From assembly GCA_963785035.1 (NCBI GenBank), contig CAWATG010000011.1, forward strand, positions 186,001 through 250,000: DNA of 64,000 bases. Direction: 5' to 3'. The notes below the pieces were generated by a model. The model searched no databases. It was not told the DNA's origin and saw only the letters and a program-made list of their open reading frames with translations. The first letter of the stretch is position 1, and each line of letters begins with the position of its first letter. Shown here in pieces: positions 34,147 to 44,718 of this stretch. Source of the DNA: CAWATG01 sp963785035 (GTDB lineage: Bacteria > Actinomycetota > Acidimicrobiia > IMCC26256 > CAWATG01). Made by a program: the position numbers and the translations under genes.

Positions 34147-36783
34147 ATGGTTTCCAACCGACGCCGACGCCGACGCTCGACGCGTGCCCGCCGAGCACGC
34201 GCGCGGCGAAGGGGACCATCGCGGACGCAGCAGTCCTACGCGGTTGTCGTCGAGCAGCTGAGCGGTCATGGGGTTGATGCTCTCGCAATAGCGTCTGCGG
34301 GCATGGGGGTCCTGACCCTGCTCGGTTTGTCCTCCGACGCGGCCGGGCCGGTGGGCAATGGGCTGGCGTCAGCGTCGCTCTCGCTGCTCGGCCGTGCCGA
34401 TTGGCTCGTGCCCATTGCGGCAATCGGACTCGCTGCGCTCTTGTTGTGGCGTCGTCATTTCGTGACCGACGACGATGGGGAGGAATACGAGTCCGATTCC
34501 CCGCCTCGCGTGCGCGTCGGATTCGGCGCGGCACTTGTGATGCTCTCGGTCATTGGCTGGTGCAATCTCGCTGGTGGCAGTCCGAGGTGGGGCTCGGCTC
34601 CTGAACTGCTCGATCAGGCAGGCGGGAGGGTTGGGGCAGCGTTGGCGTCACCGCTCGCAAGCGGAGGCGGTGCACTCGGGGCTGCGGTTGTGTTCCTTTC
34701 CATCGGGGCGTTCGGCGCGCTCGCTGCGCTGGGAATCTCATTGCATCAGGTCATCGGTGTGGTTTCGGGCGCGGCGAGATGGACCGGTGAAGTGCTGGGC
34801 GACGTGCTCGCGTTCAACCGTGTGGTCGAAGAGGCAGAAGTCGTCGATCTCGTCGAGGAGGAAGCAGCGGAGGCGGCTTCGACAGCGGGGTCGCGGCCCT
34901 CAGGTTCGGAACCGGCCAACGGCGGCGATACGCCGGGGTCTGGCTCGCCTCTGCGTCCGCCACGGCGCGCTTCGGTGGAGCTCTATGACCAGTTCGCCGA
35001 CCGCAAGACGGTGAAGGCGGCGCAGGTTACCGACAGCGAAACCGGTGATGGGGAAGACGAAGAAGACGAAGAGCTCGCCGAGGACGAAGAGTACGAATAC
35101 GAAGAAGTGGAAGAAGACGAAGAGCTCGGCGAGGACGAAGAGCTTGCTGAGGACGAAGAGTACGAATACGAAGAAGACGAATACGAAGAAGGCGAAGAAG
35201 ACGAAGAAGAAGGCGACGAGCTTGGCGAAGATGAAGAGCTCGCCGACGAGGAGCTCGTCGAAGACGAGAAGTCCGACAACGCGGCAATCGAGATCGTGCC
35301 GGTCTACGAGCCGATCGCGTGGAAGCTCCCGGCGAAGACCGTACTCAAGCGCAGTGCCTCGCGAACGGTGGACACACGCGCGATCGAGGATGGAGGAAAG
35401 GTCCTCGAGACGACATTGCACGAGTTCGGTGTTGACGCCACGCTGATCGGCATGACGGTCGGCCCGACCGTTACCAGGTACGAGCTGGAGTTGGCCCGCG
35501 GCGTCAAGGTCAACAAGGTCACCGGCCTGAGCAATGACATTGCCTATGCGATGGCGAGCGCCGATGTACGCATCTTGGCGCCTATCCCCGGGCGCAGCGC
35601 GATCGGTGTCGAGGTTCCGAACAAGCAGCGCCAACTCGTCACGCTTGGTGACATCCTCGACTCCCAGGAGGCGAACGCGGCGGTGCATCCACTCGAAGTG
35701 GGTCTCGGTCGTGACATTTCGGGTCGTTCGGTGATGCTGAACCTTGCAACGATGCCGCACCTGTTGATTGCAGGCGCGACCGGTGCAGGCAAGAGCAGCT
35801 GTATCAACTCGATCATCACGTCGATTCTCATGCGCGCTACCCCTGATCAGGTTCGGATGATCCTGATCGACCCGAAGCGGGTGGAGTTGGGCGCATATAA
35901 CGATCTGCCGCATCTCTTGACGGCAGTCGTCACCAATCCCAAGAAGGCTGCGAATGCACTCGATTGGGCTGTCCGAGAAATGGATATGCGCTACGAGCTG
36001 TTGGCCGAGGTCGGTGTTCGTGACGTCACCGGGTACAACGCCGCGTATGACCGTGGTGAGATTCCGACGCGTGAGCAGCCTGATCCAATCAGCGGGAAGG
36101 GCTACGACCGCCTCCCGTTCATTGTCATCGTGGTCGATGAGCTGAACGACCTGATGATGGTCGCCGCGCGTGACGTCGAGGCAAGTATCTGCCGTATCGC
36201 ACAGATGGCACGTGCGGTTGGCATTCACCTCGTGATTGCAACGCAACGGCCATCGGTCGACGTGATTACGGGCGTCATCAAGGCGAACGTTCCGAGTCGT
36301 ATGGCCTTTTCGGTGTCGAGCCTTGCCGACTCGCGTGTCATCCTCGACCAAGGTGGCGCGGAGAGGCTCATCGGCCGAGGCGACCTGTTGATTGTGACGG
36401 CGTCGTCGAGCAGGGCGCAGCGCATCCAGGGTGCATGGGTAGACGAAGAATGCGTCCGAAAGGTTGTCGCGCACTGGAAGCGCCAGTCGCGCGAGACCCG
36501 ATACATCACCGGCGTTGCCGATGACACCAAGGCCACAACTGATAAGGGTGCAGACAACGGCGACGGTGATGAGCTGCTCTTCGAGGCGATGGAGCTGGTG
36601 GTACGTAGCGGCCTGGGTTCGACCAGCATGTTGCAGCGCAAGCTTCGGGTCGGCTTTGCCCGTGCGGGTCGGATCATGGACCTGCTCGAGCGCAAGGGTG
36701 TGGTCGGTCCGTCGGTCGGTTCCAAGGCCCGCGATGTGCTCATGTCGGTTGAAGAACTGGACGAACTCGTCAGCGGAGAGTGA
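34147..36783 (+). CDS. ftsK: DNA translocase FtsK/SpoIIIE
   Basis: This septal DNA pump has 878 residues. The basic N-terminus (MVSNRRRRRRSTRARRARARRR) precedes about four membrane segments (within 45-210). A linker follows with an extremely acidic stretch (about 298-378, runs of DEEL, DEEYEYEE and DEEEGDEL). The motor domain has Walker A GATGAGKSS and Walker B IVIVVDELNDLMM. A winged-helix gamma domain closes the protein (SMLQRKLRVGFARAGRIMDLLE). The common Walker B reads DELADLMM; here Ala is Asn. It starts at ATG 34147, 6 bases after a TACCGT box. Confidence 0.95.
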   Translation: MVSNRRRRRRSTRARRARARRRGPSRTQQSYAVVVEQLSGHGVDALAIASAGMGVLTLLGLSSDAAGPVGNGLASASLSLLGRADWLVPIAAIGLAALLLWRRHFVTDDDGEEYESDSPPRVRVGFGAALVMLSVIGWCNLAGGSPRWGSAPELLDQAGGRVGAALASPLASGGGALGAAVVFLSIGAFGALAALGISLHQVIGVVSGAARWTGEVLGDVLAFNRVVEEAEVVDLVEEEAAEAASTAGSRPSGSEPANGGDTPGSGSPLRPPRRASVELYDQFADRKTVKAAQVTDSETGDGEDEEDEELAEDEEYEYEEVEEDEELGEDEELAEDEEYEYEEDEYEEGEEDEEEGDELGEDEELADEELVEDEKSDNAAIEIVPVYEPIAWKLPAKTVLKRSASRTVDTRAIEDGGKVLETTLHEFGVDATLIGMTVGPTVTRYELELARGVKVNKVTGLSNDIAYAMASADVRILAPIPGRSAIGVEVPNKQRQLVTLGDILDSQEANAAVHPLEVGLGRDISGRSVMLNLATMPHLLIAGATGAGKSSCINSIITSILMRATPDQVRMILIDPKRVELGAYNDLPHLLTAVVTNPKKAANALDWAVREMDMRYELLAEVGVRDVTGYNAAYDRGEIPTREQPDPISGKGYDRLPFIVIVVDELNDLMMVAARDVEASICRIAQMARAVGIHLVIATQRPSVDVITGVIKANVPSRMAFSVSSLADSRVILDQGGAERLIGRGDLLIVTASSSRAQRIQGAWVDEECVRKVVAHWKRQSRETRYITGVADDTKATTDKGADNGDGDELLFEAMELVVRSGLGSTSMLQRKLRVGFARAGRIMDLLERKGVVGPSVGSKARDVLMSVEELDELVSGE

Positions 36784-36853
36784 GGGTTCGTCGGTGACCG
36801 GCTCGGGTCCGACTTCGGGGTTCGGCGCTACAAGTCGTCCCAATGGGTACCGG

Positions 36854-36859
36854 TAGCAT
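36854..36859 (+). promoter_or_regulatory. -10 box of rimO (leaderless)
   Basis: TAGCAT is followed by six bases and then the GTG start at 36866. Confidence 0.45.
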
Positions 36860-36865
36860 TGCTCG

Positions 36866-38221
36866 GTGACCTCCCAACCCACCTCGCCTGACCCGGTCCT
36901 GGTCGAACCGGAGGTGGTGGAGCGTTTTCACGTCGAGACATTGGGATGTCCGAAGAATGCTGTCGATTCCGACAAGGTCACAGCGGCGCTGATCGCTGAC
37001 GGGTTGGTGCTGGCCGACGGTCCGGGCGATGCCGATCTGGTCGTGGTGAACACCTGCGCGTTCATCGAGGCAGCGCGCCAGGAATCCATCGATACGGCGC
37101 TTGCGTTGTCGGACCAGCGCAAGCCCGGCGCCAAGCTCGTCTTGACGGGCTGTATGGCCGAGCGTTACGGCGATGAGTTGGCCGCGGCGTTGCCCGAAGC
37201 CGATGCCGTCGTCGGATTCGGGGGCGAGGCGAACCTGTCGCAGGTGGTGCTACGGGGACGGAAGCCGGCGGGAGTCCGTGACCTGCTCGAGCTCCCACGC
37301 GCAGTCCCGAACGCGCCGTGGGCATACCTCAAGATCGCAGAGGGATGCGACCGGGCATGTGCGTTCTGTGCGATCCCGACGTTTCGCGGTAAGCAGCGTT
37401 CTCGTTCCTCGGCATCGATCATGTCCGAAGCTCGTGCACTGGTTGATGCCGGTGTCGCCGAGTTGGTGCTCGTTGCGCAGGATCTCGCGTGGTACGGACG
37501 TGACATCGGAGATCCCCTCGCGCTCGCGCCGTTGTTGCGGCAACTCGATACGCTCTCGGATCGTGGTCTGGCTCGTGTGCGGTTGCTGTATCTGTATCCG
37601 AGCGAGGTCCGCGACCCGCTGGTGTCGACCATGCTGGAGCTGCCTACGGTTGTGCCGTATTTCGACTTATCTCTGCAACACGCGTCTGCACGATTGTTGC
37701 GTGCAATGAAGCGTTGGGGTAGTGGCGAGCGTTTCGTCGAGATGATCGATGACATACGCACTCGACAGCCCGACGCTGCGTTTCGTTCGTCGTTCATCGT
37801 CGGATTTCCAGGCGAGACCGAAACCGATCATGAGGAGCTGTTGAGCTTTCTCGGACGCGCGCAACTGGACTGGGCAGGATTCTTCACGTACTCCGCTGAG
37901 GACGGGACGCCGGCTGCCGCGTTGGGCGACACGGTCGAGGGCGAACTGATGCACGAGCGCCTTCGTGAGTGCGCGCAGGTCCAGGATCCCATCACCGCTG
38001 GCGCGCGTGATGCGCTGATCGGTGCAACGGTGAGCGTCCTGGTGGACGGCACTGACGAAGACGGTGCCGTGGTGGGGCGCACCTACCGTGAATCGCCGGA
38101 GATCGATGGGGTGGTTCGTGTTGCCGGCGCATTCGCTCGACCGGGATCGGAAATCCTGGTTTGCATCGACGACGCCGAAGGTCCCGATCTGACGGGTCAC
38201 GCCGTGGTCTCGGGTTCCTGA
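36866..38221 (+). CDS. rimO: Ribosomal protein S12 methylthiotransferase RimO
   Basis: This radical SAM enzyme adds a methylthio group to an Asp of ribosomal protein S12. It has 451 residues. The N-terminal UPF0004 domain holds three cysteines of the auxiliary cluster (ETLGCPKNAVDSD, VNTCAFIEAA, LTGCMAE). The radical SAM triad is CDRACAFCAIP, and a C-terminal TRAM domain begins at about 375. RimO is separated from MiaB by the LGCPKNxVDS motif. It starts at GTG 36866, supported by a -10 box. pgsA follows after 2 bases. Confidence 0.94.
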   Translation: MTSQPTSPDPVLVEPEVVERFHVETLGCPKNAVDSDKVTAALIADGLVLADGPGDADLVVVNTCAFIEAARQESIDTALALSDQRKPGAKLVLTGCMAERYGDELAAALPEADAVVGFGGEANLSQVVLRGRKPAGVRDLLELPRAVPNAPWAYLKIAEGCDRACAFCAIPTFRGKQRSRSSASIMSEARALVDAGVAELVLVAQDLAWYGRDIGDPLALAPLLRQLDTLSDRGLARVRLLYLYPSEVRDPLVSTMLELPTVVPYFDLSLQHASARLLRAMKRWGSGERFVEMIDDIRTRQPDAAFRSSFIVGFPGETETDHEELLSFLGRAQLDWAGFFTYSAEDGTPAAALGDTVEGELMHERLRECAQVQDPITAGARDALIGATVSVLVDGTDEDGAVVGRTYRESPEIDGVVRVAGAFARPGSEILVCIDDAEGPDLTGHAVVSGS

Positions 38222-38223
38222 TC

Positions 38224-38805
38224 ATGGCAACGTCGCGTCTGAAGCGGTTCGGGCCTGGGGCGCTTGCCACTCCGGCGAACGCAATCACCTGTGCGCGCTT
38301 GTTGTTGGCGGTCCCGTCGCTGATCCTGATTCGCAATCACGGACCCGGCACGCTGAGCATCGTGCTGTGGTTCGTGCTGTCCACGACCGACAGTCTCGAC
38401 GGTTGGATTGCACGCCGCGACGGCACCACACGCTCGGGTGCATTCCTGGATCCGCTTGCCGACAAGATCCTTGTACTCGGTGGGTTCGGCGCACTGGCCT
38501 TGCGCGACGACCTCCCGTGGTTCGCGTTTGCCATCGTTGCGCTTCGCGAGTTGGGGATTTCCGCCTACCGGTCGTTCGCTGCCCGGCGGGGTATCTCGCT
38601 GCCGGCGCGTCAGCTCGGCAAGTGGAAGACGGTGACGCAGTACCTTGCAGTTGGTGCCGTGATCCTGCCTGCAACCGCCGATCTCGAAGGTTTCCAGCAG
38701 ATCATGCTTGCGGTCGCCTTGGCCTTCACAGTCATCTCCGCGGCCGATATCGTCCGGAACGGATGGCGCGAGACGAAACTGGAACGGGCGGAGACGGTGT
38801 CGTGA
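38224..38805 (+). CDS. pgsA: CDP-diacylglycerol-glycerol-3-phosphate 3-phosphatidyltransferase
   Basis: This integral membrane enzyme makes phosphatidylglycerol phosphate, the first step to phosphatidylglycerol and cardiolipin. It has 193 residues. The CDP-alcohol phosphotransferase signature spans TDSLDGWIARRDGTTRSGAFLDPLADK with all conserved Asp residues. There are about five membrane segments. ATG 38224 is chosen because homology begins there; the same frame is open upstream into rimO. The rimO-pgsA-cinA order is conserved. Confidence 0.92.
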   Translation: MATSRLKRFGPGALATPANAITCARLLLAVPSLILIRNHGPGTLSIVLWFVLSTTDSLDGWIARRDGTTRSGAFLDPLADKILVLGGFGALALRDDLPWFAFAIVALRELGISAYRSFAARRGISLPARQLGKWKTVTQYLAVGAVILPATADLEGFQQIMLAVALAFTVISAADIVRNGWRETKLERAETVS

Positions 38806-38833
38806 GCAGGACCGACAACGATCGGGGCGGGAA

Positions 38834-40075
38834 ATGAGATGTGAGGTTCTTGCAATCGGCACCGAGTTGCTGCTCGGCCAGATCGTCGACACGAACAGTT
38901 CCTGGATTGGTGAGCAGCTCGCCGCGGCGGGAATCGAGAGCTACGAGCACCGCCAGGTTGGAGACAACCTCTCGCGTATGGTGCGCGCGCTCACCGAGTT
39001 GCTCAGTGCAGATGCCGGCAGTGATGCCGTGATCGTGTGTGGTGGCTTGGGTCCGACGCCTGATGATCTGACGCGTGAGGCCCTCGCTCAGTACATGGGT
39101 GTCGAGCTGGTTCGTGACCTGTCGTTGATCGCGCCGATCATCGAGATCTTCACATCACGCGGCATGGACGTGCCGGAGAACAATCTTCGTCAGGCCGACG
39201 TGCCCGTTGGTGGTGCGGCGATTCCCAATTCGCTCGGTACCGCTCCGGGGCTTTGCTGCGAAGTATCGGGCAAGGTCGTCTACGCGGTGCCGGGAGTGCC
39301 GTACGAGATGCAGGCGATGGTCAACGAATTCGTGATTCCCGACCTGCTCCGACGCTCGGGTGTGACATCGGTGATTCGGTCTCGATCATTGAAGACCTGG
39401 GGTGCGTCGGAATCGGGATTGGCCGAGATGATCTCGGCCCGCGTCGACGCGCAGACCAACCCGACCATTGCGTTCTTGGCGCGAGGTATCGAGGGAATCG
39501 TCGTTCGCATCACCGCCAAAGGATCCTCGGACGCGGAAGTTCGGGCGCTGATCGAGAGCGAGGAACGCGAACTGCGCTCGATCCTCGGTTCCCTTGTGTT
39601 CGGGGTCGATGACGAGACCATGGAGCACGTCGTGTTGACCCAGCTCGAGGCCAATGGCTGGACCCTCGGTGTTGCAGAGTCGCTGACGGGCGGATTGCTC
39701 GGCGCTCGGATTGTCTCGGTGCCCCATGCCAGTCGTGTCTTTCGCGGGACGATCGGTGCGTATGCAACCGAGGTGAAACGCTCGGTGCTCGGGGTCACAT
39801 CGGAAACCGTCGTGAGCGAAGCATGCGCGATCGAAATGGCCGAAGGCGCGCGACGTGTCCTTCACGCCGATGTGGGCCTCGCTGTCACGGGTGTCGCAGG
39901 ACCGGACCCCCAGGACGACCAACCCGTCGGCACCGTGTGCTTGGCCGTCGCATTGCCCGACCGCGCGACGGAGGCAGTTTCGATCCGCTTGCCCGGCGAC
40001 CGTGACCGGATCCAGCAGTACGCGACGATCACGGCGATGAACCTGCTGCGCACTCGTCTCGACGCAACTTGCTAG
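38834..40075 (+). CDS. cinA: CinA family competence/damage-inducible protein, NMN amidohydrolase type
   Basis: This protein of 413 residues has the full two-domain arrangement. The N-terminal MoaB/MogA-like COG1058 domain begins MRCEVLAIGTELLLGQIVDTNS and has GGLGPTPDDLTREA. The C-terminal CinA domain (about 255-410) has VAESLTGGLLGARIVSVPHAS and VTGVAGPDPQDDQPVGTV. The family includes ADP-ribose pyrophosphatase and NMN deamidase activities in NAD recycling. It starts at ATG 38834, 28 bases after pgsA. Confidence 0.93.
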   Translation: MRCEVLAIGTELLLGQIVDTNSSWIGEQLAAAGIESYEHRQVGDNLSRMVRALTELLSADAGSDAVIVCGGLGPTPDDLTREALAQYMGVELVRDLSLIAPIIEIFTSRGMDVPENNLRQADVPVGGAAIPNSLGTAPGLCCEVSGKVVYAVPGVPYEMQAMVNEFVIPDLLRRSGVTSVIRSRSLKTWGASESGLAEMISARVDAQTNPTIAFLARGIEGIVVRITAKGSSDAEVRALIESEERELRSILGSLVFGVDDETMEHVVLTQLEANGWTLGVAESLTGGLLGARIVSVPHASRVFRGTIGAYATEVKRSVLGVTSETVVSEACAIEMAEGARRVLHADVGLAVTGVAGPDPQDDQPVGTVCLAVALPDRATEAVSIRLPGDRDRIQQYATITAMNLLRTRLDATC

Positions 40076-40082
40076 GTCTCAC

Positions 40083-40099
40083 GGGTGATTCGTTCACCC
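40083..40099 (+). terminator. Hairpin after cinA
   Basis: A six-base stem GGGTGA/TCACCC with loop ttcgt lies 7 bases after the cinA stop. It has no U-tract and marks a likely boundary with the separately promoted recA. Confidence 0.45.
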
Positions 40100-40123
40100 T
40101 GCATCGCCGACTAGTCGCGATGC

Positions 40124-40150
40124 TTGACCCGAACGGGTGTTCGGTATAGC
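40124..40150 (+). promoter_or_regulatory. recA promoter with embedded SOS box
   Basis: -35 TTGACC (40124-40129) and -10 TATAGC (40145-40150) flank GAACGGGTGTTC (40131-40142), an exact match to the actinobacterial LexA operator GAAC-N4-GTTC. The operator fills the spacer, so bound LexA would exclude RNA polymerase. Confidence 0.8.
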
Positions 40151-40305
40151 GTGTCGGAACGCGAATCACACGGGTGTAGTCCGGTGTTTCCACGGCAGTC
40201 TGAAGTGACTCGGCATACCTGTCACACCGCACTTCTAGTTTGACCCCGACATCACTACTTCCCACGACGCACCATGGCAGCAATCGCACTGAGGAGGACC
40301 ACACG

Positions 40306-41346
<1,041 letters not shown>

Positions 41347-41430
41347 GCCCCGGTGACCCTCCAACGAGGGAACCACAGGAGACCCCACGCGTTTGGGGAG
41401 CCGCGCGGCCCGGTCGGGGGCGTGGCGGTT

Positions 41431-41452
41431 CCCCAAAACCTGGGTTTCGGGG
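41431..41452 (+). terminator. Hairpin between recA and miaB
   Basis: Arms CCCCaAAACC and GGTTTcGGGG have one mismatch and pair across a very short loop just before the miaB promoter. A weaker CCCCA/TGGGG hairpin lies at about 41377-41398. Confidence 0.4.
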
Positions 41453-41458
41453 GTGTTC

Positions 41459-41464
41459 TAGACT
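41459..41464 (+). promoter_or_regulatory. -10 box of miaB (leaderless)
   Basis: TAGACT is followed by eight bases and then the GTG at 41473. Confidence 0.45.
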
Positions 41465-41472
41465 GGCGGATC

Positions 41473-42867
41473 GTGTCTGAACCCCGCCGCTTCCTCGTCC
41501 GCACCTTCGGGTGCCAGATGAACGAACATGACTCCGAGCGAATCGCCGGCTTGCTCGAGGCCGACGGTATGGAGGTCACGGAGGACCTCGAGCTGGCCGA
41601 CGTGGTTGTCTTCAATACGTGCTGTGTGCGCGAGAACGCTGACAACCGGCTGTACGGCCAGCTTGGTCGCCTGAAGCAGATGAAAGCAGACCGGCCGGAT
41701 CTTCAGATCGCGGTCGGCGGATGTCTGGCGCAGAAGGACCGTGAGCTCATCATGGAGAAGGCCGGTCATGTCGACGTGGTCTTCGGGACGCATAACCTCG
41801 CCCGGGCTTCGGAGCTGTTGGAGCGTGCCCGTCTCGAGGGCCCGATCATCGAAATCCTCGAGGAGCACGATGCCTACCCATCGGTGCTTCCTGCACGCCG
41901 TGATGTTGCGCATGCAGCGTGGGTCACGATTCAGATCGGTTGTGACAACTCGTGTGCGTTTTGCATCGTTCCAGCGGTACGCGGAGCGGAGGTCAGCAGG
42001 CGGCCGGCCGACATCATCAACGAGATCGAGGCACTTGCCGCTGACGGCGTAACAGAAGTGACGCTTCTGGGTCAGAACGTCAACTCGTACGGCCGAGACC
42101 TTGGCGCCGGAAGGTATCGCCCGGAGTTCGCCGACCTGCTGCGGGCCGTCGACGCGATCGACGGTATCCGGCGGGTGCGGTTCACATCACCACATCCGAA
42201 GGACTTGCGTAGCGAGACGATTGCTGCGATGGCCGAGTGCGAGACGGTGTGTGAGCACCTGCACCTTCCGCTCCAGGCCGGGAGCGATCGGGTCCTTGCC
42301 CGTATGCATCGGGGCTACACGGCCGAGCGATATCTCGAACGCCTTGGCGAAGCCCGCGCCGCGATCCCGGATCTCGCGGTCACCACCGACATCATCGTCG
42401 GATTTCCTGGTGAGACCGACGAAGATTTCGAGCGCACGCTTGCTGTTGCCGATGCGGCCGCATATGACGCGGCGTACACGTTCGTCTTCTCCCCACGACC
42501 CGGGACTGAAGCAGCGATGATGGTCGACGCGTTCATTCCTCTTGAGGTCACCCAAGAACGTATGGCTCGCTTGGCCGAGGTCGTCGAAGGTCATGCGCTG
42601 GCAAAGCATGGCGCCCGTGCCGGGCGTGTCGAGGAAGTCCTCGTCGAGGGACCCTCCAAGAAGGATCCGGCGGTTCTGTCGGGCCGGACACGCCAGAACA
42701 AGCTCGTACATTTCGCGCCGCCGGAGGGAATGGCTGTGGTCGCGGGCAGCTATGCAACGGTGCGAATTCTTCGCGGCGCTCCCCATTGGTTGCGTGCCGA
42801 GCTGGTGACGATTGATTCGGTGCCGAATCGTCGTAGACCGGTGCGTATCCCTGTCGTCGCTGGTTGA
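41473..42867 (+). CDS. miaB: tRNA-2-methylthio-N6-dimethylallyladenosine synthase
   Basis: This radical SAM methylthiotransferase acts on the isopentenylated A37 made by MiaA. It has 464 residues. The auxiliary cluster cysteines are in VRTFGCQMNEHDSE, FNTCCVRE and VGGCLAQK; the radical SAM triad is CDNSCAFCIVP; and the TRAM domain lies at the C-terminus. GTG 41473 is chosen because a -10 box sits 8 bases upstream and homology begins there. miaA follows after 34 bases, giving the two consecutive steps of ms2i6A synthesis. Confidence 0.95.
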   Translation: MSEPRRFLVRTFGCQMNEHDSERIAGLLEADGMEVTEDLELADVVVFNTCCVRENADNRLYGQLGRLKQMKADRPDLQIAVGGCLAQKDRELIMEKAGHVDVVFGTHNLARASELLERARLEGPIIEILEEHDAYPSVLPARRDVAHAAWVTIQIGCDNSCAFCIVPAVRGAEVSRRPADIINEIEALAADGVTEVTLLGQNVNSYGRDLGAGRYRPEFADLLRAVDAIDGIRRVRFTSPHPKDLRSETIAAMAECETVCEHLHLPLQAGSDRVLARMHRGYTAERYLERLGEARAAIPDLAVTTDIIVGFPGETDEDFERTLAVADAAAYDAAYTFVFSPRPGTEAAMMVDAFIPLEVTQERMARLAEVVEGHALAKHGARAGRVEEVLVEGPSKKDPAVLSGRTRQNKLVHFAPPEGMAVVAGSYATVRILRGAPHWLRAELVTIDSVPNRRRPVRIPVVAG

Positions 42868-42901
42868 TCGCCGTCGTTTCTCGCAGGGCGCCAGTGTCCA
42901 C

Positions 42902-43822
42902 ATGACGCATCTGGCAATTGTCGGACCTACCGCTTCCGGCAAGACCGAGCTGTCGTTGGCGATCGCGCAGGCCTGCGGCGATGTCGAGATCGTTTCCATG
43001 GACTCGATGCAGGTGTATCGCGGTCTCGACATCGGCACCGCGAAAGCCACACCAGGAGAGCGAGCCGCCATTCGGCATCACTTGATCGACGTCGTCGACG
43101 CCTCCGAGGAATGGTCCGTTGCGCTTTTTCAGATCGCAGTCCGTGCTGCGGTACGAGACATCGAGTCGCGTCAGAAGCGGGCACTCCTGGTCGGAGGGAC
43201 GGGGCTGTATGTCCAAGCGGTGGTGGATGATCTTCAAATTCCTGGCGAAGATTTGGCGATACGTGCGGCGCTTCTCGCTGCGACCAGCGAGCCTGGCGGA
43301 GTCGCCCGCGCATATGGACAGTTGCAGGTCGCGGACCCAGCGGCTGCTGCGCGTATCGAGCCCCACAACACGCGACGGATCGTGCGTGCCTTGGAGGTCA
43401 TCCATTCGACCGGTCGGCAATTTTCATCATTCGGCCCGGGTGTTGCGGCATATGGTCCGACGGCATTTCCCATTCACATGGTTGGTATCTGGTTGCCTCG
43501 TGTGCTGATGACCGAACGGATCGAGCGACGCTTCGAACGTATGCGCGATACGGGACTCTTGGCGGAGGTCGAGGCTCTACGCGCGGCCGGCGTCTGGTCG
43601 CGGACCGCGCAGCAGGCGATCGGGTACAAGGAAGTGTTGGGCTATCTCGAGGGCGTCGTGCCGTCCCTGGACGAGGCGTTTGACTCGGCTCGCCGGAGGA
43701 CGAGAGCACTCGCGCGAAGGCAGCGGATGTGGTTTCGGCGCGATCCTCGGATCTGCTGGATCGGATCGTCGGGGAATTCGAGTGAAGTTTCGGCTGCGAT
43801 CCTGGCAAGCTGGTCACGATGA
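42902..43822 (+). CDS. miaA: tRNA dimethylallyltransferase
   Basis: MiaA transfers the dimethylallyl group to A37 of tRNAs reading UNN codons. It has 306 residues. The P-loop is IVGPTASGKTELS, with DSMQVYRGLDIGTAK and the catalytic region VGGTGLYVQAVVDDL. It starts at ATG 42902 (MTHLAIVG). The stop overlaps dapF (ATGA). The dimethylallyl diphosphate it uses comes from the MEP pathway of ispG. Confidence 0.95.
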   Translation: MTHLAIVGPTASGKTELSLAIAQACGDVEIVSMDSMQVYRGLDIGTAKATPGERAAIRHHLIDVVDASEEWSVALFQIAVRAAVRDIESRQKRALLVGGTGLYVQAVVDDLQIPGEDLAIRAALLAATSEPGGVARAYGQLQVADPAAAARIEPHNTRRIVRALEVIHSTGRQFSSFGPGVAAYGPTAFPIHMVGIWLPRVLMTERIERRFERMRDTGLLAEVEALRAAGVWSRTAQQAIGYKEVLGYLEGVVPSLDEAFDSARRRTRALARRQRMWFRRDPRICWIGSSGNSSEVSAAILASWSR

Positions 43823-44718
43823 TCGAGCTCTCGAAACTTCATGCGACCGGCAACGATTTTCTCGTCCACGTAGCGACCAACGACGTCGCAGGTCCCGAGG
43901 CTTGCGGCCACGGTGCATTCGATGCTGCGTTGGTCCGGCACCTTTGTGATCGCCACCTTGGCGTGGGTGCCGACGGCGTGATCCAGATCTTTCCACCTGC
44001 CGAGAGGCTTGGTAGTGGCGCCCCATCCGATGTCGACGTGCGGATGGAGCTGCGCAATGCCGACGGGGAGGTCGCCGAGATGAGCGGCAACGGCATCCGG
44101 TGTTTGGCGTGGGTGGCGCACCGTGAAGGCTTCGGTACCTCACGGCGCCTGGTTGTCGAAACAGGTGCTGGCAGGCGCGTCGTCGATCTCGAACTCGATA
44201 ACGCCGGCCGAGTGGGCTTTGCAACGTGCGATATGGGGTCCCCGGTGTGGGAGCTTGCTCGAATTCCGGTGGCTGCCCCGAGTGGCGTCGATCTCGAAGC
44301 CGCGTTTCACGGTGCGCTCTACCGTGGCGACGCTGTCGGCATGGGCAACCCACATTTCGTCGTGTTCGTCGACGATGTCGCCACCGCGCCCGTGGCACAA
44401 CTTGGGCCGCGTCTCGAACACGACGCGCGCTTTCCTCGGCGCACGAACGTCGAGTTCGTGGCGCCCGTCGCAGGTCGGCCCGACACGATCGCGATGCGGG
44501 TTTGGGAACGCGGGGTGGGCGAGACCCTCAGCTGCGGAACGGGCGCGTGCGCGGCGGCCGCTGCGGCGAATCGTCGTGGGCTCGTCGGGAGGTCCGTCAC
44601 GGTGCAGGTACCCGGGGGGACCCTGGCGGTAGAACTCGGCGACACGGTGCGTCTGGGCGGACCGGTCGAGCATGTCTTCGACCTCGAGCTGCATGACACC
44701 GGAGCGTTCCGGCACTGA
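43819..44718 (+). CDS. dapF: Diaminopimelate epimerase
   Basis: DapF converts LL- to meso-diaminopimelate by a two-cysteine mechanism. It has 299 residues. The first catalytic Cys is in MSGNGIRCLAWVAH and the second in ETLSCGTGACAAAAAA. It overlaps miaA by ATGA, and its stop overlaps the next start in TGATG. It is one of five dap genes in the window. Confidence 0.95.
   Translation: MIELSKLHATGNDFLVHVATNDVAGPEACGHGAFDAALVRHLCDRHLGVGADGVIQIFPPAERLGSGAPSDVDVRMELRNADGEVAEMSGNGIRCLAWVAHREGFGTSRRLVVETGAGRRVVDLELDNAGRVGFATCDMGSPVWELARIPVAAPSGVDLEAAFHGALYRGDAVGMGNPHFVVFVDDVATAPVAQLGPRLEHDARFPRRTNVEFVAPVAGRPDTIAMRVWERGVGETLSCGTGACAAAAAANRRGLVGRSVTVQVPGGTLAVELGDTVRLGGPVEHVFDLELHDTGAFRH

Noticed and set aside
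34900..36882. Minus-strand open frame of 660 codons
   Set aside because: It lies fully antisense to ftsK, whose motifs are intact, and its composition is that of a GC-rich shadow.
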